From NCBI GenBank assembly GCA_025980765.1, contig JAICXB010000013.1:1-64000 (forward strand): a DNA stretch of 64,000 nucleotides. The letters are read 5' to 3'. How positions within the stretch are numbered: the first letter of the stretch is position 1; each line of letters opens with the position of its first letter. The stretch is from Terriglobales bacterium (GTDB lineage Bacteria > Acidobacteriota > Terriglobia > Terriglobales > Acidobacteriaceae). The translations under genes and the position numbers were made by a program. The notes under the pieces were generated by a model, which ran no database searches, was not told where the DNA came from, and saw only the letters and a program-made list of their open reading frames with translations. Below are positions 25,917-35,327 of this stretch, one piece after another.

Positions 25917-26067
25917 GGAGACACGGAGGCACGGAGGATTACGGGATGGAATTGAAGATTAGTACTCACGATTCATCGCAGATGGCAAAGATATTTGAAA
26001 TCACAAACGCTGCTATCGCGCGTGGTCTTACGCATTACTCCGTGTCTCCGTGCCTCCGTGGTGAAAG
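25908..26067. repeat. Family A inverted array overlapping two genes
   Basis: The left arm 25908-25937 and right arm 26038-26067 are 30 nt each and complementary at 28 positions. The two mismatches reflect a swap in the order of the ACACGGAG and GCACGGAG units. The left arm contains the permease start; the right arm encodes the last ten residues and stop region of the PIG-L gene. The 100-nt loop holds nothing recognisable. Confidence 0.93.
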
Positions 26068-28788
26068 CGGTTCGGTCCCCGCGCTGATCAGGTTCACAAA
26101 TAACCGAATCGCACCGGGCACGCCCGCGGGCAGTTGCCGGAAGAAAGCATAACCAGTGTAGATGTACGTGCCTTTGCCGTAGCTCGCGACCAGAAGCCCG
26201 CCTTTTCGGGGCGGTTCGTTGGGATCATGACACGATAGCAGCGGATGAAAATGTGGGTCCCACTCGCCCATGAAATACAGTCCACGCTCCTGCACCCAAC
26301 CGTCGAAGTCGCGAGCGGAGATCTTGTTGGGGAAGTTCAAAACGGGATTTTGCGGATCGAGTATCTCGACGGGAGCCTCTTCCACACTCACGCGTTCATT
26401 GGCTTCGGTAGCAGGAAATGGGGTGTAGTGCCCGTTGTTGAAGGAGGTATAACTCTGGTTGTATTGCACCACCAGCGTGCCGCCGCGTGAGACGAAGTCG
26501 AGTAGCCTCGCATTCTGGCTGCGTACCTCAGTGCTGACGTCATACGCGCGAATGCCGAGGACGATTGTATGGAAGCGGCTAAGGTCGATCGAATCCAGCT
26601 CGGCAGGCGAGATCATCTCGACATCGAGTCCGAGTTGTTTGAGCGTGGCGGGAATTTCGTCGCCTGCGCCCATGATGTAGCCAATGCGCATCTTCGGCGG
26701 CAGCTGCACGTCGACTGCGCTGATGTCGAGCGTCGCCGGATGATAGTAGTAAAAGGTGTCGAGATCGGGACGCGTGACCACGTCGAAACCCTGGCTGTAG
26801 CGCTTGCCTGCGTAGTCGGCAATCGCTGTCAGGTTGTAATGGGCTTCGCGGCTGGTCTTCGGTGTAAGCGAAAAATTCAGCTCGGCAACATCGCCTTCGT
26901 GCTCCACATGAATGGGCCGGCTGGGCGGAGCGACGGTCCAACCCTCAGGCGCGGCAAAATGCAGAGTCGCATCCGCAGGCGTCGTAAGCTGGCTGCGCAC
27001 GCGTACGCTCAGCGGAATCGACGCTCCCGACTGCGTGCGCACCACCTGAGACGCATCCGCAAATTCTACCGAGAGCGGCGGCGCGATAGAGAGCTCGCGC
27101 TGGCCTTGTCCCGCCACCGGATCGATGTACTTGACCATAGCAACGGCGTGCGCGCTGCCGTCCCCTTCCACTGCGCGATAGATTGCATGCGCCTGCACCG
27201 GCCAGGGCGGAAGCGGCAACGTGTTGTATGCAGGATCGATGAGCATTTCCACCGATTCGTGATAGGGATCTTTGCGTTCCCAATATGGTTCAGTGTACTG
27301 CGCATTGTCAGGCACGGTCACCCGGAACTGCACCGTTGCCTCGTCGCCGGAATGCAGCGGCTTCAAATCGCTCTTTACGATTTCGGACTTGTACCCAGGA
27401 GGAAGGTCGAGTTCGATCTTCTGCGCTTCCAAATCCTCTTTTCCGCGATCGTAAAAGCGGGCAGTCATCGTGAATGTCTGCCCCGGCACCGCGCTCTGAA
27501 AAGTTTGTTCCAAACGGAAAAAGCCCTGCTGCGCTCCTGCCGGAGGATCGACTGAGAGTGTGAGCAGAACGCCCAGGGCCAGGTTCGCGGCACGCTCGAA
27601 TTGCGCCTGCTTGGTATCCAAATTGGTGAGCAATTCCAGTTTTTCCGCCGGCGTAAGCTGCGACTGCTGCACTTTGGCGATCAGGTCGCGGGTCGCTCGC
27701 AGCCCCTCAATAAGCGACGCGGCTGCCGGCGAGGTATCGCGGGGGCTGGCGGCCTGGGCTGCCTCGGCGACATCTTTATTTATGTCCTCAAGCGCCGCGC
27801 GCAGGAATGGGACTTTACTTTCATCGGCGCCGAGTCGAGCCGCCAGTCCGGGCAGGGTTACGTCAATGCCGTCGAAGAAATCCTGCTCTTCGTCCTTCAA
27901 TTCCGCCGCAGGCAGGACGGAGTCAATGCGCTTGTAATAAGTGAAGCGATGTCCTGGCGGAAGGCGAAATCCGCCGGTCCCCTGGGAGGTCTGATGCGCC
28001 AGTCCTTCGACTGCGAACTGGGTGTATGACATTCCCAAAAGGGGAGAATAGGTCCCGACATCGAAGCGGAGGGTCGGATTTTCGTTCTGCCGAACGTTGT
28101 CCATGTACAGCTTTTTTGGCTGCCAGGGCAGCAGGCCTTCTTTGATTTGGTCGGGAAACTGATTGGGATCTCCGGCTGCGCGAAACGCCTCGCGAGTAAC
28201 AATTCCAGAAGCCTGATGATGGCCATGGCCGTCGCGGGAGGTGCCTTGAAAGCGCGCAATCAGCACATCAGGGCGGAAGGTGCGGATCACTCGCACCATG
28301 TCGGCCAGCGCAATTTGGTGTCCGCCCCACTTCTCGAAGGTCTCATCTGCGTTTTTGGAGAAACCGAAATCGGCAACCCGGGTGAAGCGCTGCTCGACGC
28401 CGTAGTACTCGTCAGCGGCCAGCAATTCCAGAGTGCGCAGCACGCCGAGCTCGCCGGAGAAGGCGTCGCCGGACTTGTTCTGCCCGCCTTCGCCGCGAGT
28501 GAGCGTGCAAAGCAGTGCAGTAGCGCCTTTGCCGCGCGATTCCAATGTGAGCATGCCACCATCTTCGTCATCGGGATGGGCGGTGGTATGCATCAGGCGC
28601 GCAGTGGTGCGCAACCTTTGGAGCTCCTGCTGCAGCGCAACATAGCCTTGGTCCTGCGCGAGAGCAGGTTTTTCGGCGCGCGCGCGCTCCAAAAGGCAGA
28701 CAAAGACGCAAGAGACCGCGATAAGAACGGTAATGATGTATGACAGAAAGTCGCGCGAAGACGGTTTCAAGGAGCGGATTGATGTCAT
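26035..28788 (-). CDS. Large exported PIG-L family deacetylase
   Basis: This 917-residue protein has an N-terminal membrane or signal segment (about 15-32) and a PIG-L/LmbE deacetylase domain (about 60-330) with the metal motif HPDDE in TTAHPDDEDGG and a second motif HGHHQASG. The long C-terminal half (about 400-917) looks like beta-sandwich domains followed by a ThuA/GATase-like region (FHTIVLGIRAYDVS, GGTLVVQYNQ). Such proteins remove N-acetyl groups from sugars; the substrate is unknown. The last ten codons, LSPRRHGDTE, and the stop come from the family A repeat arm. Only the first domain is a confident family assignment. Confidence 0.85.
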   Translation of the reverse strand: MTSIRSLKPSSRDFLSYIITVLIAVSCVFVCLLERARAEKPALAQDQGYVALQQELQRLRTTARLMHTTAHPDDEDGGMLTLESRGKGATALLCTLTRGEGGQNKSGDAFSGELGVLRTLELLAADEYYGVEQRFTRVADFGFSKNADETFEKWGGHQIALADMVRVIRTFRPDVLIARFQGTSRDGHGHHQASGIVTREAFRAAGDPNQFPDQIKEGLLPWQPKKLYMDNVRQNENPTLRFDVGTYSPLLGMSYTQFAVEGLAHQTSQGTGGFRLPPGHRFTYYKRIDSVLPAAELKDEEQDFFDGIDVTLPGLAARLGADESKVPFLRAALEDINKDVAEAAQAASPRDTSPAAASLIEGLRATRDLIAKVQQSQLTPAEKLELLTNLDTKQAQFERAANLALGVLLTLSVDPPAGAQQGFFRLEQTFQSAVPGQTFTMTARFYDRGKEDLEAQKIELDLPPGYKSEIVKSDLKPLHSGDEATVQFRVTVPDNAQYTEPYWERKDPYHESVEMLIDPAYNTLPLPPWPVQAHAIYRAVEGDGSAHAVAMVKYIDPVAGQGQRELSIAPPLSVEFADASQVVRTQSGASIPLSVRVRSQLTTPADATLHFAAPEGWTVAPPSRPIHVEHEGDVAELNFSLTPKTSREAHYNLTAIADYAGKRYSQGFDVVTRPDLDTFYYYHPATLDISAVDVQLPPKMRIGYIMGAGDEIPATLKQLGLDVEMISPAELDSIDLSRFHTIVLGIRAYDVSTEVRSQNARLLDFVSRGGTLVVQYNQSYTSFNNGHYTPFPATEANERVSVEEAPVEILDPQNPVLNFPNKISARDFDGWVQERGLYFMGEWDPHFHPLLSCHDPNEPPRKGGLLVASYGKGTYIYTGYAFFRQLPAGVPGAIRLFVNLISAGTEPLSPRRHGDTE

Positions 28789-28856
28789 TTTGGTCTGAAC
28801 AACAGTAGATTCCGTTACACAGGACTCGGCTGCGATTTGTTTTGAGTATAAACAGA

Positions 28857-28943
28857 ACCCGCTGCGCTAGCGGCGGGCGCTGTTCGAGGATGTGGTCGGA
28901 TAGGCCATGAAAGCCAAGAGCACCCGCCGCTACCGCAGCGGGT
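28857..28943. repeat. Family I inverted repeat
   Basis: ACCCGCTGCGCTAGCGGCGG near 28857-28880 faces CCGCCGCTACCGCAGCGGGT at about 28924-28943. The core CTGCGGTAGCGG is shared with 11830-11910, but the flanks differ. The rest of the 28789-29006 gap shows a TATAAA-like box near 28847 and nothing else. Confidence 0.9.
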
Positions 28944-29006
28944 CCCGCTATTTCTGCGTCGATTTGCCGCGCAAAATCATCAGAAGCATGTCATCCTGAA
29001 CCCCAT

Positions 29007-30902
29007 ATGGCCACTGCAGCCATTGCCACAGTCAAGCCGAAGCCGCCAAAGATGCAGCGTCTAAAGGGCGTTCTACCCGACGTACTCGAACTAGTGCGTC
29101 CGCATCGCGCGTTAATGCTTGGCGGGCTAGGACTGATGGCTATCAATCGCGTTGCCGGACTGGTCCTGCCCGCGTCTACCAAGTTCCTTGTCGACGACGT
29201 GATCATGAAAAAGCACCTCTGGCGGCTGCACCAGATCCTGCTGGCAGTGATCGCGGCGACCATCATTCAGGGCCTGACGTCATTCGCTCTTACGCAATTA
29301 TTGTCAAAAGCCGCGCAGCGGATGATCGCGGAGATGCGCCGCAAAGTGCAGGAGCACGTCGGTCGCCTGCCGGTTGCCTACTACGATTCCACCAAAACCG
29401 GCACTTTAGTCGCGCGAATTCTGTCCGATGTCGAAGGCATTCGCAACCTGATTGGCACCGGCATGATCGATTTTCTCGGTGGCGTGCTCACCGCAGTGCT
29501 CGCATTTGTAGTTCTTATGCGCATCAGCGTGATCATGACGACGGTCGCGTTCGTCTGCCTGCTGGTTTTCTCGCTGGCTTTGAAGCAGGCATTTGGCACG
29601 ATTCGTCCGATTTTCCGCGAGCGCAGCAAGATTTTTGCCGAGGTTAGTGGACGCCTGACCGAATCTCTTGGCGGCGTGCGCGTGATCAAGGGGTACCACG
29701 CCGAAGATCGCGAGCATCAAGTCTTCTCTTCCGGCGTGCAGCGGCTGCTGAACAACGTTTTGCGCGCGCTGACGGCCACTTCTCTGATGAGTTTGTCTTC
29801 TACTGTGCTGCTGGGAATGGTGGGCGCAGTAGTGATGTACCTGGGCGCGCGGCAGATTATTGCCGGCACCATGACCCTTGGCGGCTTCTTTACCTACACC
29901 ATGTTCATGGGATTTCTCATCGCGCCGGTGCTGCAGATCGTTAATATCGGCACGCAAATTACCGAAGCACTCGCCGGACTGGAGCGCACGCGCGAGGTGT
30001 TAAACGAAAATCCGGAGGATGTCGATCCACAAAGGACCACCGAATTGCCGGAGATCATCGGCAATATCGACTTCGAGAGCGTGAGTTTCGCGTACGAGAA
30101 CGGCAAAGAGGTGCTGCACAACATCTCCTTTCAGTCCGTTCCGGGAATGGTGACCGCCCTGGTAGGGCCGTCCGGATCTGGGAAATCGACAATCATCGGC
30201 CTGATTGCCGGCTTTTATAAGCCGCAGAGTGGACGCATCCTCGTCGATGGCATCGATCTCAGCGAGGTGCGGCTCGATTCTTACCGCAACCGGCTGGGTG
30301 TAGTGCTGCAGGAATCTTTTCTGTTTGATGGAACCATCCGCGAAAACGTGGCGTTTTCGCGTCCGAATGCGACGGAAGAAGAGATTCTCCGCGCCTGTCG
30401 CATCTCCCGCGTGGACGAATTCGCCGAACGTTTTGCCGACAAATACGACACTGTCGTTGGCGAACGCGGGGTAAAACTCTCCGGCGGACAACGCCAGCGC
30501 ATCTCCATTGCGCGCGCAATTCTCGCCGATCCGCGCATTTTGATCCTCGATGAAGCCACTTCCAGCCTCGATTCCGAGTCGGAAGCGCTCATTCAGGAAG
30601 GGCTTGCCTACCTGATGCGCGGGCGCACGACATTTGTTATTGCGCATCGCCTGAGCACAATCCGCCGCGCCGAGCAAATTCTGGTGGTGGAAGAAGGCCA
30701 AATCATCGAGCGCGGCACTCACGAGCAGCTATATGAGCGCGGCGGACGCTATTTCGATCTCTACACCAAGCAGCACGGCCTGGAAGAAAACCTGTTTCTC
30801 GCGCCAGGGGAAGGCGATTCCATCGCCGAAAGCGAAGAAGCAGCCACACGCGCAGCGCGCATTCCCAATTCGGTCGACATTCTTCGCGGGAACGTTACGT
30901 GA
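29007..30902 (+). CDS. ABC exporter (fused permease and ATPase)
   Basis: This 631-residue half-transporter has an ABC type-1 transmembrane domain (about 25-330, six helices) and an ATPase domain (about 350-590). Walker A is GPSGSGKST, the Q-loop region is VVLQESFLFDGTIRENV, the signature is LSGGQRQR and Walker B is ILILDEATSSLD, followed by the H-loop IAHRLST. It works as a homodimer or with a partner and resembles MsbA-type lipid or drug exporters, but the cargo is not decided. The stop codon lies at the left edge of a family B array. It stands alone. Confidence 0.93.
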   Translation: MATAAIATVKPKPPKMQRLKGVLPDVLELVRPHRALMLGGLGLMAINRVAGLVLPASTKFLVDDVIMKKHLWRLHQILLAVIAATIIQGLTSFALTQLLSKAAQRMIAEMRRKVQEHVGRLPVAYYDSTKTGTLVARILSDVEGIRNLIGTGMIDFLGGVLTAVLAFVVLMRISVIMTTVAFVCLLVFSLALKQAFGTIRPIFRERSKIFAEVSGRLTESLGGVRVIKGYHAEDREHQVFSSGVQRLLNNVLRALTATSLMSLSSTVLLGMVGAVVMYLGARQIIAGTMTLGGFFTYTMFMGFLIAPVLQIVNIGTQITEALAGLERTREVLNENPEDVDPQRTTELPEIIGNIDFESVSFAYENGKEVLHNISFQSVPGMVTALVGPSGSGKSTIIGLIAGFYKPQSGRILVDGIDLSEVRLDSYRNRLGVVLQESFLFDGTIRENVAFSRPNATEEEILRACRISRVDEFAERFADKYDTVVGERGVKLSGGQRQRISIARAILADPRILILDEATSSLDSESEALIQEGLAYLMRGRTTFVIAHRLSTIRRAEQILVVEEGQIIERGTHEQLYERGGRYFDLYTKQHGLEENLFLAPGEGDSIAESEEAATRAARIPNSVDILRGNVT

Positions 30903-31004
30903 CGAGCGATAAGCAATAGGCAGTAGGCGATAAGCAAGAGGTAAGCAATAAGTAAGCAATAAGCGACTGCCTATTGCTTACCGCCTATTGCTTATTGCCT
31001 CGTT
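30903..31004. repeat. Family B inverted array between convergent genes
   Basis: The left part has GCGATAAGCAATAGGCAGTA and related words; the right part has TGCCTATTGCTTACCGCCTA. It exactly fills the gap between the stops of the ABC exporter and the cyclase, where a bidirectional terminator would be useful. Confidence 0.93.
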
Positions 31005-32753
31005 TTACTTGCTGCTGAGCTGCCAAACGCCGTCCCAATCCTGCGCTGGAGGCGTGCTGATGAGGGTGCGAATGCGCCCGAGATACACTTCGCTGGGCTT
31101 GTCCGCGGGTTCAATGCGCAGACACTGCTCGAAACTAGCCTGCGCGCGCTGCCAATCGCGCTCCTGATACGCCTGCAGCGCCGACTCGAAGAAGTGTTTC
31201 AATTCGAAACGGGATGCGCTCAGCGCTCCTTTTGCGCCCATCAACTCGAATACCCGCACCGGTTCCGACTTGCCGACGACCTTTATGCGATCGATCTCGC
31301 GGGTTTCAAACCATTCCTGCGCCAGCCGATGCGTCTCTTCGCTGATCAATACCCGGGTTCCATACTGTTTATTGGCGCCTTCGAGACGCGAGGCGGTGTT
31401 TACGGTGTCTCCCATCACGGTAAAAGACTTCGAAACTGTGGATCCCACGGTGCCTACCAGCACTTCCCCAGTGCACAAACCGATGCGAACATTCACCGGC
31501 GGAACGGCCTTTCGTATGCCGGTAAGCTCCGGCAAACGCCGTTTCAGCTCCTCGATTTTGTCGAATTGTTCCAGTGTGGCTGCGCAGGCGAGGCGCGCAT
31601 GGCTTCCCGAATCGGTAAACGGAGGCCCCCAGAACGCCATTACTGCATCGCCAATGTACTTATCGATCACACCCTGATGGCGCACAATGGGTTCCGTAGC
31701 CAGCGAAAAGTACTCGTTCATTACGTTGACCAGGCCCGCCGGCGTAAGCATTTCGCCGAGATTGCTGAATCCCTGCACGTCAGAGAAGAACACGGTCATC
31801 ACCTGACGTTGCCCTTCCACCGCCTGCCCGTCTTCTGCAATCAACTTTTCCACGATTCTGGGGTCGAGATACTTGCCGAACGTGCTCTTGATCTGCTCTT
31901 TTACGCGCAGTTCGCGCACCATAGAGTTGAAGGATTTCGACAAATCGCCGATCTCATCGGCGCTGCTGACGAGCACCTGCACGCCCAAATCGCCGCCTTC
32001 GACTGCCTTGGCGCCGTCGCGCAGCGTGTGAATGGGCCTGACTAAGCGCCGGGTGATCGACGAGGCGACCAGTACTCCTGCCAAAAACGCCAGCATTGCC
32101 AGCAGAAAGTTCTCCGCAGCGAGGCGGAGTAGTCCGGATTCGGCACTTTCCAGAGCGCGTCCCGAGCCTTGCTCCACCTCTTCAATGCGGCTTCGAACTC
32201 CGTCGAGCGCGGAATCGAACTCATCCTGCTGACTTTCGATGTTATCGCGCAGCATGGAGAGAGACATTTGCCGGCCTGCAGTCGCCATTTCGAGCAGTTT
32301 TGTCCCCTGCTGATGCAGCATGCGATGCTGGCTGGCGAGACCTTGCAGCGCCGTATCCACTCGCGCCAGCGCCACAGCTTCATTCTTGGACGTGGTATTC
32401 GCGATTCCGCGCGCCAGAATCGCCTGCGCCCGGCCCACTTGCGCGTCCACTTCCGCCAGCTTCGCGCGATACAGCGCGGTTTCGGCAGCAATTTGCACGG
32501 GTTCCAGCGGACGCTCCTCCGCCATTCGCTGCACCCGCTCGAGGTATAACTCCTGTTCCAGGGCCGCAGCTTCGACGTTGTCCACGCAATCGGTGACCGG
32601 ATCGAGGGTTTCGGTGAGATCTACTACGGCCCGGTTCGCCAAGCGAATGCGCAAATATGAGTGCAACGCGGCGGCAACCATGATCACCAGCGTGATGGTG
32701 ACCAGTCCTACAATCTTTTTGCCGATTGAAAGCCGGCTAAGAACGTCCCGCAT
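31005..32753 (-). CDS. Membrane-bound class III adenylate/guanylate cyclase
   Basis: This 582-residue protein has a membrane helix (about 15-35), a periplasmic four-helix-like sensor with a run of Gln/Glu-rich coils (about 40-215), a second helix (about 220-240), HAMP (about 240-295) and a class III cyclase domain (about 320-500). Metal-binding Asp residues are in FFSDVQGFS and KYIGDAVMAFWG; the transition-state Asn and Arg are in GDTVNTASRLE. Lys in DKYIGD and Asp in MGDTVN match the adenine-selecting pair of adenylate cyclases, so cAMP is the likelier product. The C-terminal tail resembles one TPR motif. ATG 32753 is chosen; a TTG frame upstream adds an unlikely basic leader. Confidence 0.87.
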   Translation of the reverse strand: MRDVLSRLSIGKKIVGLVTITLVIMVAAALHSYLRIRLANRAVVDLTETLDPVTDCVDNVEAAALEQELYLERVQRMAEERPLEPVQIAAETALYRAKLAEVDAQVGRAQAILARGIANTTSKNEAVALARVDTALQGLASQHRMLHQQGTKLLEMATAGRQMSLSMLRDNIESQQDEFDSALDGVRSRIEEVEQGSGRALESAESGLLRLAAENFLLAMLAFLAGVLVASSITRRLVRPIHTLRDGAKAVEGGDLGVQVLVSSADEIGDLSKSFNSMVRELRVKEQIKSTFGKYLDPRIVEKLIAEDGQAVEGQRQVMTVFFSDVQGFSNLGEMLTPAGLVNVMNEYFSLATEPIVRHQGVIDKYIGDAVMAFWGPPFTDSGSHARLACAATLEQFDKIEELKRRLPELTGIRKAVPPVNVRIGLCTGEVLVGTVGSTVSKSFTVMGDTVNTASRLEGANKQYGTRVLISEETHRLAQEWFETREIDRIKVVGKSEPVRVFELMGAKGALSASRFELKHFFESALQAYQERDWQRAQASFEQCLRIEPADKPSEVYLGRIRTLISTPPAQDWDGVWQLSSK

Positions 32754-32902
32754 GGCAGTCGGAAGGGCCTTTCGCGCGCGGAAATGCCTAGCGCTGAACG
32801 ATTCTAAGCCGGAGATCGCGCGCAAAACCTCGCAATCTGCATGTCACTAGTAACTCTTTCGGCCATCCCTGGCGCAGCGCGCTGCACCAAATACGTCAAC
32901 GG

Positions 32903-33030
32903 CTTGCAATAAGCGATAAGCAACAGGCAATAAGCAACGACCGAAACAAGACCATTCCGACCGGTAATTTGTTCTTGTGCGTCGCTTTTGAGGTTTTTGC
33001 CTGTCGCTTATGGCCTGTCGATTATTGCTG
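32903..33030. repeat. Family B inverted array, partly decayed
   Basis: GCAATAAGCGATAAGCAACA and GCAATAAGC words face TTGCCTGTCGCTTATGGCCT and TATTGCTG. The 75-nt loop holds nothing recognisable. It fills most of the gap before the small basic protein gene. Confidence 0.85.
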
Positions 33031-33049
33031 AAGCTCCCCTGGAGGTCCC

Positions 33050-33304
33050 ATGAAGCAGCTCATTCGCCACGCCGTACTGGCATTTTTCGTCTCAGGAATG
33101 CTCCTGGGAGTGTCCGCGCACGCGCAAAGCGCTGGACAAGACATGAAGAACGCCGGCCACGACACTGCCCACGCCACGAAAAAAACGACTCACAAGGTAG
33201 TTCGCGGCACCAAAAAGGGCGTCCACAAGACCGCACATGCGACCAAACGTGGCGCGCGAAAAGTGGAAAGAAAGACGCAACCGCAGCCGGAACAGCCGCA
33301 ATAA
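33050..33304 (+). CDS. Small secreted Lys/His-rich repeat protein
   Basis: This 84-residue protein has a signal peptide (about 1-26, ending SAHAQ). The mature part contains three 11-residue repeats: HATKKTTHKVV, RGTKKGVHKTA and HATKRGARKVE. The composition (Lys, Arg, His, Thr, Ala, no Trp or Cys) recalls histone H1-like tails and the 11-mer periodicity of group 3 LEA proteins. GGAGG lies 6 nt before the ATG, so it is well expressed by that measure. A periplasmic, envelope-binding or desiccation-linked role is possible; none is shown. Confidence 0.75.
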   Translation: MKQLIRHAVLAFFVSGMLLGVSAHAQSAGQDMKNAGHDTAHATKKTTHKVVRGTKKGVHKTAHATKRGARKVERKTQPQPEQPQ

Positions 33305-33306
33305 CG

Positions 33307-33338
33307 CGCAATTAGCGATACGCAACAAGCGATAAGCC
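33307..33338. repeat. Single family B arm
   Basis: GCAATTAGCGATACGCAACA and AGCGATAAGC words follow the small basic protein stop without a facing arm. The remainder of the gap to 33474 has no gene. Confidence 0.7.
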
Positions 33339-33474
33339 GTTGTCCAGTGACAACAGTGCGTGGCTTTCCTGCCTTGCTGTGTGCGTATGGGCGATCGCGG
33401 CTCCTTTCCGTCAGATGAGGGGCCGACTCGATCCAGCATTGTGGTGGCAAAAAATGCGCGTTACTGCCAACTGC

Positions 33475-35277
33475 TCATTTTTCGGGAACGTCTGCAGTTG
33501 CAGTGACTGTGCCGATCAATCCGCTGTGCTGGTCGAGCACTCCGATTTTCAGGGCGTATTTTCCGGGAGCAAGCTTCAGTTGCTGGGTAAAGTGAAGCCC
33601 GTTCTGCATCATGTGCTCGTAGGCATCAGGCTTCAGGTCGGCGGTAACAGTGCTGGATTTGCCGCCGGCAGGTTTGCCTTTCGTATTGAATGCCTGCACC
33701 AGAACTCCGAATGATCCGTGCTCCAGCCCGTCAGCGCTGGTGGAGAACGAAAGCGTGGTGGGATCGAGGCCGTAAACCAGCGTCAGCGGAGTTCCCGGCG
33801 CTTTCGGCGGGAAGAGCCTTACGACAAACGGCAGAGCGGTAGATTCGGGAGCATGTAATTCCAACGACTGCTGAAATTGTCGCTCCAACTGCTCTTTTTC
33901 CGCCGCAGTCTGCTGCCCGGCGGTATCGAGCGCGTAGTATCCACTGCGCGCGCGCACGCGGGCATTGCTGGTGTCGAGCAGCTTCACCTCGATCTTGCGA
34001 AAGTGCCCATTCCAGTTGTTATCTGCCGGATAGTAGCCCAGCGTGTAATAGGTGGAACCGTCGGCGATGCTGCGCGCGATGGCATTGTTGATGTCGTTGA
34101 CATTGTAGAAAGCCCTGCCGCCGGTCGCCTCGGCCAGGTGGTTCATTGTCTGATGAGCGCTTTGCAGCGCGTCGTCGCGCGTCGCGGCGGCCCTGGCAAA
34201 TTCGTCGCCTTGCATCATGGAACCATCGAGATTATGGCCATTGGCGAAAACATCATCGAACATCGATCCCGTGAGGCCTTCAGCACCGACAGGATAGACA
34301 GCAACCTGCGCATTGGTGAGCTGGTCTGCGGTGTCGCGCATTTCGCGAGAGTAGTCGCGCGCCATGATCTGCGTTCGCACCATCGCCGGGGTGACCCCGT
34401 CCTGGGTGTGGCGAGGGGCGGTCTGCGCGCCGGGATCCAGTCCGATGGCGAGTGGAAACGCCGATGAAACCCAAACCAGGTTCTTGCGGCCGGGATATCC
34501 GGCTACATTGCGTGCAATCGCGCGCAGTGCCTCCAGCGTCGTCATCACGCGATAATCGGTCTTCATCGCTTCAGTGTCATTTTCGAAATCTTCCAGCGCC
34601 GCCTGCACTACCTTCCCATTCTTGAAGATTCCCGCCGCGGCCAGGAAATCGCTGTCGCCGGCAGCGTCTTTGACCACCGGCGAGCTCTTCGCCCCCACTT
34701 TGGACAGCGCCGCCTGCAAGACCTGCGGATCGGTGGTGAAGTCCTGCACCATGCGCAGCGATGTTCCGAGGAGATAGACCGCGACGCGCGCGCCCGGGTT
34801 GAGGGTCTTCAGATACTTCAGCATCTGCTGGCGCGCATACTTCTGGTCGGTAACAGGCGTATTCAGCGCGTCCAGCAAGAGCACGGTTGGCGTATCACCG
34901 TTGGCAGGAGCGCTGGGCACGTTGGTGAATGCGCCTTGCGGCAATGCGGGTTTATTCTCCGGCGCCGCCGCCTTGTCCGGCGTGTGCACGGAAAAAAAGT
35001 GGATCTTCTGCGGCACGCCATCCTCGGTCAGCTCAAAGTTGGTGGCTTTCAGATCTGTGAGTGGATGTCCGGAGCGGTCAGTCACGATCGTGTCTACCAG
35101 CACCAGGCGCGTGGTGGCCTTCAGGATGGTTGCCGGAACCTCGCGCTCGGCGGTCGAAGCGGGCGTGTTTTGCGGCGCAGTTGAGGGACTGGTTGTCGGA
35201 GTTGAGGAGCTCTGGGCCAGTAATCCGATCGGAAAAAGGAACAATACGATGACTACAATACGGGTAATCCGATGCAT
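33475..35277 (-). CDS. Secreted VWFA-related protein
   Basis: This 600-residue protein has a signal peptide (ITRIVVIVLFLFPIGLLAQ) and a Pro/Ser/Thr linker. Next come the segment TTRLVLVDTIVTDRSGHPLTDL that opens the acidobacterial VWFA-related family and a von Willebrand A-like domain (about 130-330) with TVLLLDALNTP and the NLVWVSSAFPLAIG region. The usual DxSxS metal site is not intact (DALNT), so metal binding may differ. These proteins are abundant in Acidobacteriota and are thought to mediate surface interactions. GATAAT at 35289-35294 is 11 nt before the ATG and no Shine-Dalgarno sequence is present. Confidence 0.85.
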   Translation of the reverse strand: MHRITRIVVIVLFLFPIGLLAQSSSTPTTSPSTAPQNTPASTAEREVPATILKATTRLVLVDTIVTDRSGHPLTDLKATNFELTEDGVPQKIHFFSVHTPDKAAAPENKPALPQGAFTNVPSAPANGDTPTVLLLDALNTPVTDQKYARQQMLKYLKTLNPGARVAVYLLGTSLRMVQDFTTDPQVLQAALSKVGAKSSPVVKDAAGDSDFLAAAGIFKNGKVVQAALEDFENDTEAMKTDYRVMTTLEALRAIARNVAGYPGRKNLVWVSSAFPLAIGLDPGAQTAPRHTQDGVTPAMVRTQIMARDYSREMRDTADQLTNAQVAVYPVGAEGLTGSMFDDVFANGHNLDGSMMQGDEFARAAATRDDALQSAHQTMNHLAEATGGRAFYNVNDINNAIARSIADGSTYYTLGYYPADNNWNGHFRKIEVKLLDTSNARVRARSGYYALDTAGQQTAAEKEQLERQFQQSLELHAPESTALPFVVRLFPPKAPGTPLTLVYGLDPTTLSFSTSADGLEHGSFGVLVQAFNTKGKPAGGKSSTVTADLKPDAYEHMMQNGLHFTQQLKLAPGKYALKIGVLDQHSGLIGTVTATADVPEK

Positions 35278-35327
35278 TCCAGAATGAAATTATCTGCTCT
35301 GGAGGGCTGACCTGTCCATCGCGCAGG

